Shown here: positions 1-12,907 of the stretch, one piece after another | Layout of the letters: each line of letters begins with the position of its first letter | How positions within the stretch are numbered: the first letter of the stretch is position 1 | Assembly: GCA_005406025.1 (NCBI GenBank) | Contig: BGZK01000147.1 | Span: forward strand, 614,159-678,158 | Direction: 5' to 3' | DNA length: 64,000 bases | From: Eumeta japonica | Lineage: Eukaryota; Arthropoda; Insecta; Lepidoptera; Psychidae | Notes under the pieces: model-generated | What the model saw: only the letters and a program-made list of their open reading frames with translations | Database searches by the model: none | What the model was told of the DNA's origin: nothing | Translations under genes and position numbers: made by a program

Positions 1-1207
1 TGAGTTGGGAAATTCGACCGCCCAATACGAAGACGTTTAAAATTTCTTCTTCATTACGTGAACCAGTATATTGAGGTTAATTCTTGATCTTTTCAAGGAC
101 CCATAATAACAGTTTCTTAAGACAAAAGTTTTAAAAGTGTTCTTAGGTCGTTATTCGCGTTTAGCCGTCATATTCGGACAAAAATGAAGTCTTGACTATA
201 CAGCACAAAATATAATTCAAAACGACTCGATCTTATTCGTACAGATATGTGTTTTCGATGCGTATGGATTTAACGGCGACTTTATATTTATCATGATAAG
301 GAAGACTGTTTCTTAAACACTTTAAAGGAATTTTATTATTCTAGTTACCTGATATAAATTAAATAATTTCTAAAAGTTTCACCAAGCTTAGAAATTTTGT
401 GCTCATAAACGAATTTTCATGGGGTCCCTATGAAAATCTATTCAGTAATTTCGGAGATTATGAATTTAACAAGCAATAAAGTTGATAAAATTAAAAATTG
501 TATTTTTGTGTTCTATCTTTTTATGTTTATTATTATATCGTCTTATATATTATATTCTTGTATTATATCTAATTTTATCACCTTCAAAAAGTTTTTGGTG
601 ATTATCTTTCTTCTACACAATACGCTCGCTACATGTGCTTTACCCTGCAGCGGTTACGTTTAAAAAAGAATGTCACATGTATAGATTAACTTTCAAGCCG
701 CCGCGACGCCAGAATCCCCATACGTGAGCAGTCAGCGGTTTCTCGTCGACAAAATAAACAACAAAGCGGGAAAATATCGATAACCGAATACCGGGCGGGC
801 TTAATGTTTTATCTTTTCCGAAAGGGGGAGTTCGGATAGACGTTATAAATCAGAGCGATAAAAAGCGCGCGGCCGGCGCGGCCCGCCGGTGCCCGAGTTC
901 GTCAAACTGAACCGAGAGCTAATTTATGTACGCATCGAGTTTCAGAACCGGTCGACGGCGCGTGGCCGCATTGCGGCGGTTTGTTTTAAAGAATCACCAC
1001 AGACGCGGAAGGAAGGAAATCGGGTGCAGAAACTATAAGATACAGCGAATGAAATTACTCGTATTATCCTTCTACAGAAAGCTATCCATCTAGAAGTGAA
1101 GAAGGCGCGAGGGCGAATTTTGACATGAGTGCTTGTGTACTAAGTGGGGTGCACTGAATGTTTCGCGTGACTCGTAAATAAAATAATTTACATATAAAGT
1201 AAAATAT
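1..1207. other. No gene; AT-rich with one GC-rich block
   Basis: I see no supportable gene here. The 77-codon frame at 430-663 is AT-rich, hydrophobic and low in complexity, and is probably chance. A GC- and CpG-rich block at about 780-1010 stands out from the AT-rich surroundings and could be a regulatory island. The last part, about 1130-1207, is probably the 3' flank of the mariner that follows. Confidence 0.5.
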
Positions 1208-2260
1208 TTACTGCTTTTCAAAGTATTCTCTATTACATTTTACATACTTTTTCATACGTTCAAACCATTTTTGAAAACATGAGGGCGATTGGTCTGACGG
1301 CATGTTTTGCACGCGCCGGTTGAAAGCTATCACGGCCTTTTCTGACCCCGCAAATTTTCAAACCTCTCGTCAGATCTTTGATTTTTGGGAAAATAATCGT
1401 ATGGTACTAGATTTAGACTAAATTCGGAATGAATCACGATCTTTACTTCTTCAGAAATCAAAAATGACATCGTCGTCTCATTCGCGGTGTGCGGCGGAGC
1501 ATTTACAAGGTGCAAATAGGATGCGACTTCTTGGTCGTTTTTCTCTAACTTGTTCTAAGACACTGGGCAAACAAATGGTGGTGTACCACTCAGCATTGAC
1601 TGTCTTTTGCTTTTCAAGTAAAATCGTGCAAACAGGGCCCGTCTTGGAGAAAAAAAAAGCAATCATTTTTTTGCCTACGCGTTCTTGCCTGCCTCAATTT
1701 TGTTGGTTTGCTGTCGCCTTCAAACACCCATATGTTGCTTTCATTCCGGCATGTAATAATATATCTATATTTCATCTTCCGTTACAATATCATAAACGGT
1801 ATTTGAATGTCCGTGATCGTACTTTAACAACATTAAAATTTTTTTACACCAATCAACTCTGGTCCGTTTATGTTCGCACGTGAGTTCATGAGGAACCCAG
1901 TGGTAATATAGCTTTCCAACTTTTAAATGTTGGTTTAAATTTTTTTGAATTTGGTTCATCCGATTCCTAAATAATATCTTCGAATCTCCTCATTGGTGGT
2001 ACGCCGGTTTTCTTCAATCAATTACCTGACAGTAGCCATATTTTCCTCAGTGATCGCAGTTGAGAACCGACTTTCACAAATTCCATCATGGAGAGAAACT
2101 CAGCCACGACCAAATTCTGCATACCATCGTCTTATAATGCTCAAATGAGGTGCTTCCCTCTCAAAATCATTTTGAAGAGAAGCAGTGCAGTCTTGCGGAG
2201 ACAGTGAACTTATAAATCATAAAAAATTTTCGCCCTAAAATCTTTTCGCGTTAATTCCAT
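1208..2260 (-). pseudogene. Broken mariner transposase (DD34D), near full length
   Basis: Reading the minus strand through several frameshifts and stops gives the family in order. An N-terminus beginning MELTRKDFRAKIF starts at 2260. Then come the helix-turn-helix part (RWYAEFGRG), the linker (VPHELT), the first catalytic block (IVTEDE), the central TVNAEWYTTICLP block, the second block where HHDN is changed to HLVN, a third block LVPYDYF, and the C-terminus EYFEKQ followed by a stop at 1208. The span of 1053 bp equals about 350 codons, the usual mariner length, so the copy is complete but broken. The middle aspartate is replaced by valine, and several frameshifts are present. Terminal inverted repeats are not recognisable. 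The closest remembered relatives are silkmoth-type mariners; that is recollection, not a search. Confidence 0.9.
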
Positions 2261-3640
2261 TTTTGCTACGGACGATGAAAGTTTTAATGTTGTATTAAAA
2301 ATAATTGACGAGAGACTTCTCACCAAAAGATATTTTATTGAATTAATGAGTTTATTACGTTTTGAAAAATATAACATGCGAAATTTAAACATATATAAAG
2401 GGCCAGGAGTGCAGAACTTTCAGTGTGCTCTATGTAAATAATATTTTTACGAACTATCTTTGGCCCTTTTTGGTACCTTCTGCATTCGAGGTTAGTTGCG
2501 TTAAAGGCTGAATTTTCCGTGTTAAAATTATCAAAAAAGGGTATTATTTCGAATTTTCGATGTAAAGGCTGAATTATATTAAAATAATATTATATAAATG
2601 AAGAATTGTGTAATGATAACACCGACGTATAAAGTCCTGCCCAATGATAGTGCCCAAAGTAGTGATACTTTGGGCATTCACCGAATGACTGGTTGCCGGA
2701 TATTTATACCTAAATTATCAGATATTCAGGTATTTTTGATCAAGCTAGTAGAGATGTAAAATTTAGAACATAGACACAACAGCTAAATGAAGAAACCTGA
2801 TATATTATTTTCATTGTCGATTGTCATTATTTAGTAGAAGACACATAAAACTTACTTTAACGTTTAGATTTTAAATCAAATCTTTTACGTAATTCGATTT
2901 TTTTGCTTCTACGAAAATGGAGAAAACAGAGATTCGTGTCGTCATAAAATTTTAGGCATTAAAAAGAAAACCAGAACTCGGATTGAAACTAAGCTTAACG
3001 GTGTGTGGGTGACTCTCTTTCAGTGAACATTAACTGTGAATGACTATATACGCATGCATCATAACTGTCACTTGAAAAAAAAATAGAAAAATTAAATATT
3101 ATACAGTTTCTTTTGTTAAATTGACTTCGAATGTTTAGAAAAGTAAAAAAAAAAAATATTGAATTTTTACATATTAAACATTTCAAAAGTTTTGATATAA
3201 GCTATAATAAAAATTTACCAAATATGATCTGAAAACGTATCAATCTACATATTATTATTCTATTATAATAATATTTTCTCAATAAACTAATAGTTTACAA
3301 AATTGTGGCTTTGTTAAAATCAATAGCGATCATTGTTGCCACATTAAACATACAAATCATATGGCAATTCAGAAAGAAAACGGTTTTTAATATACCATAC
3401 GTGTCTAATTTTGGTTCTATAATAAAAAGCAAATAGCAGTAAAGTGTAGATAAAAAATTATGGTGTGCACTCGAAAGTCGATCGCAGGTGTTCACTTGCA
3501 CGTTTAATTTATCGGAGAATTTTCGAAATATCTTTACTACTCGAAGGACGAATCTATTCGCTTGTTAACTATGTACGCCGCACTTTTATTTCCTAACAAT
3601 AGATCCACACAATTTTATCACTAGGGTATGCATAATTTTA
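2261..3640. other. No gene; AT-rich
   Basis: Apart from the palindrome at 2651-2676, I see nothing supportable. The beginning probably holds the 5' untranslated part of the mariner. Confidence 0.5.
2651..2676. repeat. Perfect 11-bp inverted repeat
   Basis: TGCCCAAAGTA and TACTTTGGGCA are perfect reverse complements separated by GTGA. It could be a cruciform or a small element end. No function can be assigned. Confidence 0.7.
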
Positions 3641-3654
3641 TCGTAAAAATCGAC

Positions 3655-3945
3655 TTAAAATATCTTGGATATTGGACGAGCTTCTAGGGGAGTGGAAATG
3701 TTACGATATTTTGTATAAAAGTTCGCGCGGTGGATTGCCGACTTAATAAAATGACATTTAGTACATTCAAGAAACGATGCCTTAAATCGAAATCCGTAAG
3801 CCAAGGGAATAATTTCGTACTGGGTCAATGCGTATTTCAAATTCGTGAACGAAAAAGGGTATGCGGCGGCGTACTGCGCCGGGATAAATGGACGAGAGCT
3901 CTCTCCGCCCTTACGAAGATTTGTTTTCGCGGTCACAGTTAATTA
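3655..3945. other. CpG-rich block, possible regulatory sequence
   Basis: About 290 bp with many CpG dinucleotides stand out from AT-rich flanks. Frames are open on both strands here (70 codons forward, 93 reverse), as expected from GC content rather than from coding. There is no recognisable domain or convincing exon border. A conserved non-coding element is the simplest guess. Confidence 0.3.
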
Positions 3946-4544
3946 ACATAATCAAGAACGGTCATTAATTGAACGCATTTACTTTTGTTATTGTTGTCGA
4001 AATAAAATATTTTAATTTTTAATTCGGATTGCTGAAATAAACCGAAGCGAAAGGTATGGAATGAATAAAATATTTTTCAATGAATTCTAAAATAAAAAAA
4101 AACCTTAAATATATGTGTTTGTCGATCAATGATACGCACGATAACAGTGCTGATTTATATAAAGGTAATGTAACGGAAGCATAATAATTTATACATTTGT
4201 GTATTATTAAATTTTATTTAATCGAAATATATTTTACTGCACTGAAATCACTTAACTATCTTAAATAGAATAGAATCCACTTCCATCTTAAAGTGCAACA
4301 TTCGCGGTGTATATGACAGCTACGTGCGATCAGTGGCTGTAGTTTACGCCGTCAGATGTAAACCTTTGAAGGTTTTCTACATCAGCCGGCGGCGGCGCTG
4401 AGAGCGGGTGCCGTTTTAGCCGGAAATCCGCTTTGGCGATATTCAGCGCGCAGCCCTCAGTATTTCGTAGCTATGGATGTCGACACAAGGAAAACTATCG
4501 ATGTCGTGAGCACTTATACTCGAAGTATACTATCGGTCGTTTTG

Positions 4545-4745
4545 ATATGAACTATGAACGGCAGTTGAGAGTTGCTTTTAAACCGGATCGAATCCCGGCC
4601 GCGAGCGAATCGACTAATGAGTTTTCGATTTAAACCTAATTAAAACACTCCCTATGCGTCTTGTGGGGCATATCAAGCCGCCGGTCCCACAAATTACCAG
4701 TACATCGCCGACGGCGGCAGTGGTAGACTCCAAGGAGGATTGTTG
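4545..4745 (+). repeat. Possible old interspersed repeat (family A, copy 1)
   Basis: The stretch around 4606-4620 (cgaatcgactaatgagtt) matches 22586-22604 (cgaatcgaccaatgagtt). The following bases keep a similar order of GC-rich motifs (a cactc-like block, a gccggtcccac-like block). A box-B-like sequence (ggatcgaatcccgg) precedes it, so a tRNA-derived SINE is conceivable. The match is short and diverged. Confidence 0.3.
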
Positions 4746-4879
4746 GGCCAATCTGTTGGGTTCAATGGCGTAGCTTCATAATCTGAAATACAGAAAGTTT
4801 GGGTGGACATGCTTCAGCAACAGCATGATTGAAATCTAACGCATATGGTAGCCAAAAACATATACACAAAAACATAAGG

Positions 4880-5345
4880 CTCTGCTCTATATATTTCTTA
4901 GGTCAATATTTTTTACGGATGGATTAACCGCATCAGCGCAACCTTCACCATTATCGCTTTTTTCAAGCTTGACCATTTACGTACAGCACTGTTCTTTCGT
5001 CTTCTTTTTGAACATAGTCAGAGCGCGTTTCCGCATTCACGGATTTTCATCACCTCAGCAAGCGTTTGAATCAGAATTACGTTATGGCCGCGATATTTTT
5101 GCTATTACAACAGCGTGCCGGGTTTCATTCGCTTTTTTCCCGCGCTTACTCTCCTCGCAAAGTTCCATAATACTCACCGTCGTTTATAGACGAACAGCCC
5201 AGAGAAACAAACTCTTTCACTTGTTCAATTTTCTCGTCTTTCACCAATATAGTCATGCTATTGCTCCTGACAGTCTTCAATATCTGGACATTGCTTTCTC
5301 GTTAATTTTCATTATCGCATCACCTGGTCGCACTCATTGTATTGT
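4880..5345 (-). pseudogene. LINE reverse transcriptase remnant (C-terminal part of the RT)
   Basis: On the minus strand, 5311 down to about 5160 reads MKINEK, then after a one-base shift SNVQILKTV, then an uninterrupted stretch ending EKIEQVKEFVSLGC and INDGEYYGTLREE. This is the segment after the YxDD motif of RTE-like and related insect LINE reverse transcriptases, where a MxINxxKT motif is followed by EKIEQVxxFxYLG and NDG. Further downstream (to about 4880) only scattered similarity remains. No catalytic motif is left and the copy is dead. The plus-strand frame of 133 codons at 4969-5370 is its antisense shadow. Confidence 0.65.
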
Positions 5346-5370
5346 TTGTTATTTAATGGTTCGAGTATAG

Positions 5371-7060
5371 GAGGCGTGTTGATAATAACTCATTCATCGT
5401 AGCTCCTGTAACTTGTAAATATGTCATTTAATAGTTGTGGTATCTCAAAATTCATATCAGTGTTTACTAATAATTTTGAATTTCTCTCATAAATAGGTAA
5501 TTTCATGACAGCTTCTGCAAACGTGATGTCGTGGTGTTATATTAAATTACCGTAATTCGTTTTGGTAATAAAAGTATAAAAAACTGTACCCCGATTAAGT
5601 AAATTAACTAAAAAGTAATGAGTAAGTTATGTGTTGTTTGATATTGTCGTCTTATTGAATAAGCCAAGTCATTGGATACGTTAGATATTCCTGTTACTTA
5701 GATGTCTTGAAATCTACCTTCATTTTCACATTAATAACATTATAATATAGTTCAAACTTCATATTCGTGTGTTGTTAGCTATTAAACACAAACATTCTAA
5801 TTCTATATGCAAATTAAACCTCTCTTTGTCAAATTACCCCATTTTGTGAAAAACTGAAATATCCACTTTTTGTCTCATCAACTCGTCGACTAGATAAGAC
5901 GAAAAGGATAACAAGCGAATGGGCTCCTGCTTAATAATAATTTATATGAGAAATAAATTACGGGTAAAATACGAAATTTTGTTCTAGAAATGTTTTGTGT
6001 AATTTGCTGTTCGATCTAAGCTACTGTGGTGATGTTTTCATACGTATTTTGTCCTTTCTTTCTCGTCACTTGTCAGATGGCACCCAATATATTAATACTA
6101 TTGTAAACTTATTATTTATTTGAACCTATCAAATGGGTATGATAAGTTGTAGCCCATAAAAAATAAGAAGCAGACTCTACGAATCTTGTGTCTGTTGCAT
6201 GCAATCATATATTACGGATTGCATTTGCTTATTCCTTATTCTGCTCTACAAGAGTTTTGAAAAGAATAACGCAAACACAAATAAAAAATGGGATAAGGGA
6301 ATTGTATTGCACGAAATTATATTTGTGCAATAGAAAATATTGAAAAATGACAGCCATTTCTGAGGGCCATAGTGCTAAAGCCGTTGTTTTTAGTAGTTAC
6401 TTAATTATTATTTAAATTAATTTAATTACAGTGATAGTTCGATTTGTTTGTATTTCTTATTTGTATCCGTCCAATTCCGTTAGTGCGTACATATAATTCC
6501 ACACATTCCAATTAATCTCGATCTAAACCTTATATCATGATACAAACTCCAGTTCCGGTCGCGATCGGAATCCCGATAGCCGGAACGATCAGAATTTTCC
6601 GATATCCGTCTCGATTTTATTGCGATTAAAGTTTATAGTTTAACAATTAAATGCTTTTTTCTAAGCTGTAATTATGAATAATACGTGCATGCACCAGTAA
6701 CTTGTATTGAACAATTTCAAAAATATGGTGAAGACATAATTTGCAATTATTACAAATATGATTAATTTTATAAGGCTATAAGTTCTAAAAACGTCATTCG
6801 AAAAATTATAAAAACTAATAAATTTACTTCGTGTAAGTGGCATTGCAACTTTGTTGTGGAATTTCGTCGGGATAATTATTTATCATATATTATTTGTATT
6901 TAGTTCTGAAGGTTTACATGGCGCCGTTTAAGTACGCTTAAGACGTCAGTATTTGCTGGTTATGTTCTGAAAGGTCATCACAGCTTAGCTAATTTATCAA
7001 AAAAAAAAAACCTATATGCTATTAAAGAGTACAATATTTGTCAAAAATTGAGCTATTTTC
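5371..7060. other. No gene; AT-rich
   Basis: Nothing supportable. A short stretch at 6545-6610 contains repeated cggaatcccgat-like motifs, related in style to the degenerate arrays at 28.4, 35.6 and 51.8 kb. Confidence 0.5.
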
Positions 7061-7069
7061 ACATGCAAG

Positions 7070-7510
7070 CCATAATCGGACCCTGTCAGCACATTACGCG
7101 ATCGGCGCAGGCGTGCTCCGAAAACTGAGTTCTGTGCTACGATCACAGAGCGATCTACAGTCGGGATTATGCAGATATGCAAAGGCGGATAACACCGCAG
7201 CACAAACGAGACGCGGGCCGGGCGAGGGCCAATAGTCATCTGCGATCTGACGAGCTCTTCCTATCAGAGGAAGGAGCGAGGAGTGTTTTAGGCCTTTAGC
7301 AATTCTAATCCGACGCCGGCGATGCTTCCGCGCCCGCCGCGGTTCCGGCGGTGTTGCCATTCGCCGGCGTCGTAAATTACGGGGGCGCGGGTCGAATAAG
7401 GCACGCGAGTCCGCCGGTCGGGTAATTAAACGACGAGCCGCGATGTTAATGAACGGAAATGTTGCCAGATATGTACTGGGGGTAAGGTTCACGCGAGTAT
7501 TTATTACGGG
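7070..7510. other. GC- and CpG-rich block, possible regulatory island
   Basis: About 440 bp with high GC and CpG content, flanked by very AT-rich DNA. It carries open frames on both strands (132 codons at 7094-7492 on the minus strand), but the translation is arginine-rich, low in complexity and without a domain. A conserved non-coding or promoter-proximal element is more likely than a gene. Confidence 0.35.
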
Positions 7511-8330
7511 TCACGCGAGAACGCGGTTATGATATTGTGGATACGGTGTGTGTAATTAATATTCAGCGAAGAAATTTTTTTCGTAAATACACTATAGATA
7601 GGTATCTAACTTCGCTTTATTGATTAACTGTACAATATTTGATAGTGTTAAATATAGATAATATTTTATCAAAATGAGTTTACTATTATTCCCAAAATTC
7701 CGATACGAAGCACCAATTGTACAGCCACATGTGAATTTATGAATTCTGAAGTGAATAATTTAAAACTTAAATTAAAATTATTTGTAATATATATTTAATA
7801 AAAAATATGTTAAAAAATAACAAAATTAAGTAACATATTTAATTTTTTCATCGACGACAAATGTATGCTTTCATACATTTAATATATGGCCGTAGTTAAA
7901 AAATAAGCTAAAAAATTATTGCTTTTTGCCTTTTCATAAATATAAATTTCCACTAATAGAAATAAAAAAGTCGCTGTTGATTTGCTACCTATTGGAAACG
8001 CAATTGAAATTTGAAATGAATAAATATGATAGATACTTTATGTTTTATAGTTTAGTGTGTTGTAGAATATAAATACTGTACTAGTTCTATTTTGAAAAAA
8101 AAAAGGATTCACAACTCAATATTGATTTTATTGTAATCTACAAATTATACTTTTTTATTGTCTACTAAATGTGCCCTAAATTATAAGAAATAATTTAACA
8201 GCACATATTTAGTTGACTATATACATTTCTTGTATATTTATTATAATATATTAATAGAACAGTATGTTAATAACAAATAATATTTCAATAATTCAACAAT
8301 ATTCAATGCAATTCAACTTTTGTATATTCT
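7511..8330. other. No gene; very AT-rich
   Basis: No frame, repeat or RNA gene that I can support. Confidence 0.5.
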
Positions 8331-8338
8331 TTCCTCAG

Positions 8339-8524
8339 ATCCCATCTAGAATTGTCACGGCCGTTGCAATGCCGCCAACGTTACAGTTTTCACAAATCCT
8401 TGACACATCACAGGCCCCGCGAATAGGCGAACGCAGTAATATTTTTATCGGGGCGTCTAAAAGGCCGAAGTCCGGCCCTGGTCATTCAACAGTGTTGCCA
8501 TTTCCGGGCTACGAATTCGTCTGA
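8339..8524 (+). other. GC-balanced stretch with a possible acceptor and open frame
   Basis: A pyrimidine-rich tract ending TTTCCTCAG at 8338 is followed by 61 open codons and a TGA, in DNA of balanced composition between AT-rich flanks. The peptide is recognised in no family. It could be a terminal exon, but 60 open codons at this composition are easily chance, so a non-coding conserved block is equally possible. Confidence 0.15.
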
Positions 8525-10490
8525 ACACGCGATCGCGTACAAAGGGTGTTAATTTAGTCGTGATGAAAAAAAAACTCCGATTTATGACGAAAAAATGTGC
8601 CGCGCTTTTTATTCTTCTGTCGTCGTATACAGATTGCGACGAATTAAGAAAGTTTAATTTATTACATTGATTTGCTCAACTTTGTGTAGTGTTGTATTAA
8701 AGGTGTGATGGTGAAATTAGATTTAAATTATTCCCCTCATTTCCTTGAATACTTATATATATATATCAACATGATCGTGCCGTATTACATATTTTTCTCT
8801 TCTTTCGTCTTTCAACATATAGCAAATACTTTGTGGAATGTTATTCATTGTTTTAAAGCAAATACCTATAGAAATGAAATACTAGAATTAAATACATTGC
8901 GTTAAAAAGTAGAGATAATAATTGGCAATGTTTGTTTTAATAGTGTATTATTGTCCAATAGTACGTTGAATACCAGCACCGGTTGTGTTTTATTTTGTGG
9001 TCATTCAAAATCAAGTTAAAAGTTGGAAAACTCAGGAATGTGTTTAAGCTCCGTAATTTTAATGTAGTTGAAAAAAATAATCCAAGTACACACAGGCGTG
9101 GCTCTAGGGTTTCGTTGAGGCGGGGGAGGGAGCACTTTTGGGTTATCACATGAATTCTCGCATAGTTATTTTTTCGTATATAAAATGAATGTAAGAAGAG
9201 TGATGTCAGAAAACGAAGTGGTTTGAGAGAAGATGTAGCGATTTAAGAGTAGAAAAGGATATCTTAGATGATTTGGTATTCTGTAAAGGATGAATGATAT
9301 AGATTGACAAAGGAAATTTATATGGCTATTGTGTGTGATAGAAGGCTTGTCAGGGGGCACTCTAGGACGTCTCACGTAGACGCAATTGAGGGCACATTGA
9401 AGAAGACTCAAATTCTAAAGAGCTGAAATCGACGAGATTGCATGAAACGGTCGACGTATCTCACAAGGCTCCCTTGCTCCATGTTTGTGAAGATCATTCC
9501 ATGTGGAAATCCGTGGATTCTGCTTATTTTTCTGAGTAACAGGCAGTTATTACAGTTTATATTAGAGGTTTTTTATTTACACTAAAATGTAAAGGATTAG
9601 TTTATTGATCGATATTTTATTTTACTTACTGAGAACGAACATAAAAACGGCGCCCTACTGATATTTTATTTTTACATCGAGTGGAGTTGTAAATAAAAAG
9701 ATGAATAAAGTTGATAATAAATATTAATATTAATAAAAAAAAAAGATAAGTGTACATATTTCTCTTTGAATATAATGATATCGAAAATTTTAGTATTTTA
9801 AATACCACTGATTTTTGTTTTAATTATTGTATATTTAGAAAAAAATAAATGTCAAACTTGTCATAGATTCATGAATATTGTACTTTCGTGTGACATGAAT
9901 AGCAAGAATGTTAATTAATCAAATGTTATAGGTTTGTAAATTTCTGCAATAGAAGCATTAAACAACTCTGGCTACAGCGGCGCAGTCATCAATCACAGCA
10001 GTGGCTATCAACCAACGATTATCACTCGCCAACGTAATATATTATCTGGATGCTGTGTAACTGTCGTATAACTACAATGTTATTTATTTAAATAAATTAA
10101 AAAAAAACACTGTGGAAGCATTGAAAGTAATTAAATAATAAAATGAATAATTCATTTATTACAAGCAGATAAGTAAATAAAAGTTTTTATAGAAAAGAAA
10201 TAAGTAAGTGGCAATGTACGAGATTAATTAGTGAAAAAAGTTCAGGTTCGAATCGCGTTTATACGACTTGTGACATCGACACATGTTTGCCACTACCATT
10301 CGTATTTCACATATCAAATATAAACTATAAGGTACGAGGCATATCAATATAAAGAGAAAAAAAAGAAATGTAAACTCACATAAGGAAAGCCACGTAAGGT
10401 TATCTATTAAGATCGATGGGAACTCGGGAAGCGGAAACTAGAAACAGCCCACAGGAAGGTGTAGGTTCTGAACTAAGGCAACACTGTATC
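8525..10490. other. No gene; AT-rich
   Basis: Nothing supportable. A GC-richer patch at 9090-9140 and another at 9350-9400 may be remains of a small transposon, but no clear inverted ends were found. The sequence ggttcgaatc at 10246 resembles a tRNA B box, but no tRNA fold is visible around it. Confidence 0.4.
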
Positions 10491-10589
10491 ATCTAGGATG
10501 GTAAACGTTTTTAATTACGTAAAAAGGCGGTTGTTTGAGCACGTTTTAAGAATACTTATTATTTGCTCTTCCGACCAAAGAGAAGGTAG

Positions 10590-10716
10590 AAAGCAAAGCG
10601 AGGAAGGATGTACGGCGCCGCGTAAACGGCGTTTAGACACGTTCGTAATTAGACCGGGGCGGGCGGAGCGCTCCCGGCGGCGACGCGCGCGACTTTTATC
10701 AAGGATAATGAGCGAA

Positions 10717-10758
<42 letters not shown>

Positions 10759-10780
10759 ATCCGCCCCGGCTCCATGTAAG
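10590..10780. other. GC-rich island containing a (CCG)n tract
   Basis: A GC-rich, CpG-dense block containing about 35 bp of pure CCG/GCC repeat at 10718-10752. Trinucleotide CCG tracts in insect genomes often lie in 5' untranslated regions or promoters. Here no exon border or start context supports a gene, and the arginine or glycine runs in its frames come only from the repeat. Confidence 0.4.
10718..10752. repeat. (CCG)n microsatellite
   Basis: About twelve uninterrupted CCG/GCC units, the longest GC-only tract in the window. Confidence 0.9.
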
Positions 10781-11329
10781 GATCATGCTTCTTTGGTGTG
10801 AAATTTTCACTTGACTTTGTATCAGAAGGAAAAGTCTAACGTAAGAATGTGACGATGTATTTAGGAAAAAAAAATTTCGACCACATACGCGTGGTATTAA
10901 GATGAGCACGCGAATATACCTAACGAATTTCAGATATGGAAAATCTGAATAGTCAAATTCATAAACTTGGCACAAAATTGTATAAACAGAACAGGAACAA
11001 ATTTATTAAAGCTTGTCTCCAGTTTAAAATTTTAAAATAATTATTGTTTAAATCGTATATACCTCACCATTTAGTTATTTTTACTCAAGAAATCGAAATA
11101 AACATATTATATACTGAAATGCAAAATTGAGTATGACGAATTTCATGTAAGATCACAGTATATATAACATTTAATTTTAATCACATTTAATATTTCATAA
11201 GTGCGTGCAATGAGCTTTTTTTTTCAATTTGAAATTAATTATTAGTCTGTTATTGAAAGCGATAACGATACGCATTATAAAAAATTACAAGGAACTGATA
11301 CAAATAACACATTCGTCAAAACAATGAGC

Positions 11330-11640
11330 GCAGATAATAAAAAAATTCAATAAATCCATCGCAACACAAACTACGACGCGTGTTGGCAGGAAAAGGCGCG
11401 CTCGAAGCGATTGCAATAACGGGGCGGCGCGCGCGAGCGGCGTCCGCTAACAAGTCAATATCGCTTTAGATCTCACACTGCCTTGTCCTCGCAATGGTCT
11501 GTTTGTTTTGACGTTCGATTTTGTCGCGTGTTTGAGTATTTTACGTCGATTTAATATTGTTGTTGCGTAAGCGGCAAACATTAAGTAGGCCGAATGTGAC
11601 GAGCTCAAGCAAGCTTGCGTATTCTGCAAATGGAGTTGGT
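11330..11640. other. GC-rich block
   Basis: A CpG-containing block centred at 11370-11450 lies within AT-rich DNA. I see no frame with a domain. It is one of a series of such islands and a candidate regulatory element. Confidence 0.25.
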
Positions 11641-12640
11641 AGCAACCTACGCGAGTTCAATGTCGCATTTATACTTCGCGTATCTTACTATGAATATTCA
11701 AAAATGATAGATTTGTTTCGCATTAAAATATAAAATAATCACAGCATATTTATTCGAATGGGGATTGCGTCATATAAAGGAGGTTAAGAAGTAAGCTGTA
11801 ATAAATAGATTTCTATGTTTGAGAAAACAAATTAATATACAACCTGTCCCATTTCAGAATTATTCAATGCGTAGTAATTCGAAACTGAAAAAATAATATT
11901 AGGAAAAGTTATCTCAAAGCCAAAAATAACTAAAACGGCAAGCTATCATCAAATCGAAAGCAAGACTCCATTTATGACATTTAAAATTTTAGTAACTTAT
12001 TCACAAACAATTTCTTATGGACACGGCATCTTTTGTACGGCGGGTTATATTAAAGAAAAAAATACATTTTATAAATGAAATCTATAAGATTTGACAGACA
12101 GTCCATATTTTAACAGTAAAATTTTATAGTTATGAAGAAAAAGTGCAAACCACAACTGTCATAAACTGCCAACTAGAATTATGTTATTGATAAAGGTAGC
12201 CCTATCGCTGGTGCTAGTTTGGTGCCGTTTATATGTTGATACGAAGTATAACATAATATATTTTCATGATTCTGCTAGTTTTGCTATTAAATAAAAAAGT
12301 ATTACATGGAAAGTAAACAACTGTTATTGTTTTGTAAAATATGTATATACTTTATTTAATAAACATTTCTTAATTAGCTACGCTGTTTCTGCTAATTTTC
12401 TTTATACTTTTGATTTTCTTTTTTTTTTCTTATTTTTTGCCTTTATACTCATTCGACAATAAAGGGGTACTAATCGATTTATTTTTTGAAATATGAAAAG
12501 CGAATTCAAGAAAAAAGCAACGACAAGAGAGAATTTATTATTAGAAATGGCTGACGACAAAGTTTAGAGCAATGACGGCTCAGTGGTAAAAGCGTGACCC
12601 GATCACAGATGAATTGATCGATGAATTTTTAACATAAATT
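11641..12640. other. No gene; AT-rich
   Basis: Nothing supportable. Confidence 0.5.
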
Positions 12641-12669
12641 AAATTAAACTTCCGTTTCTCGGAGAGAAT

Positions 12670-12907
12670 TTTAAGTTTTGGTCCGGTCATTGTTATGACG
12701 TGGCAGTCTTCAGTAGTTCTCGACCATTACCGGGCCATCATGGATGGCTTAAGGTCCAAGACTGTTAAGCTGATTAAAATGAAAATGGGAGGGCATACCG
12801 CAGCAGTGGTGATTTAAGTCTTGTTGAGCAAGAATTTGGTCTGATTTCTCCTTGCGTCGTATTCCACCATAAGGCAAATCTCCTCGAAAGACAGGGTATT
12901 AGGCATT
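12670..12907 (+). other. Unrecognised, possibly coding-derived relic
   Basis: GC-balanced DNA. One frame is open at about 12787-12915 and contains GDLSLVEQEFGLISPCVV, a plausible protein-like composition with interrupted sequence upstream. I do not recognise the family. It is directly interrupted by the hAT-type MITE at 12916, so it predates that insertion. It may be an old transposon. Confidence 0.2.

Noticed and set aside
1464..1883. 139-codon plus-strand frame
   Set aside because: It is the antisense shadow of the minus-strand mariner at 1208-2260.
4969..5370. 133-codon plus-strand frame
   Set aside because: Antisense to a LINE reverse-transcriptase remnant; no domain of its own.
7094..7492. 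132-codon minus-strand frame
   Set aside because: Lies in a GC-rich block where stops are rare on all frames; arginine-rich, no domain, no splice support.
10243..10256. tRNA B-box-like ggttcgaatcgc
   Set aside because: No A box at the right distance and no cloverleaf can be drawn around it.
10498..10779. Arginine-rich frame over the CCG tract
   Set aside because: The run comes from the trinucleotide repeat; all frames give homopolymers.
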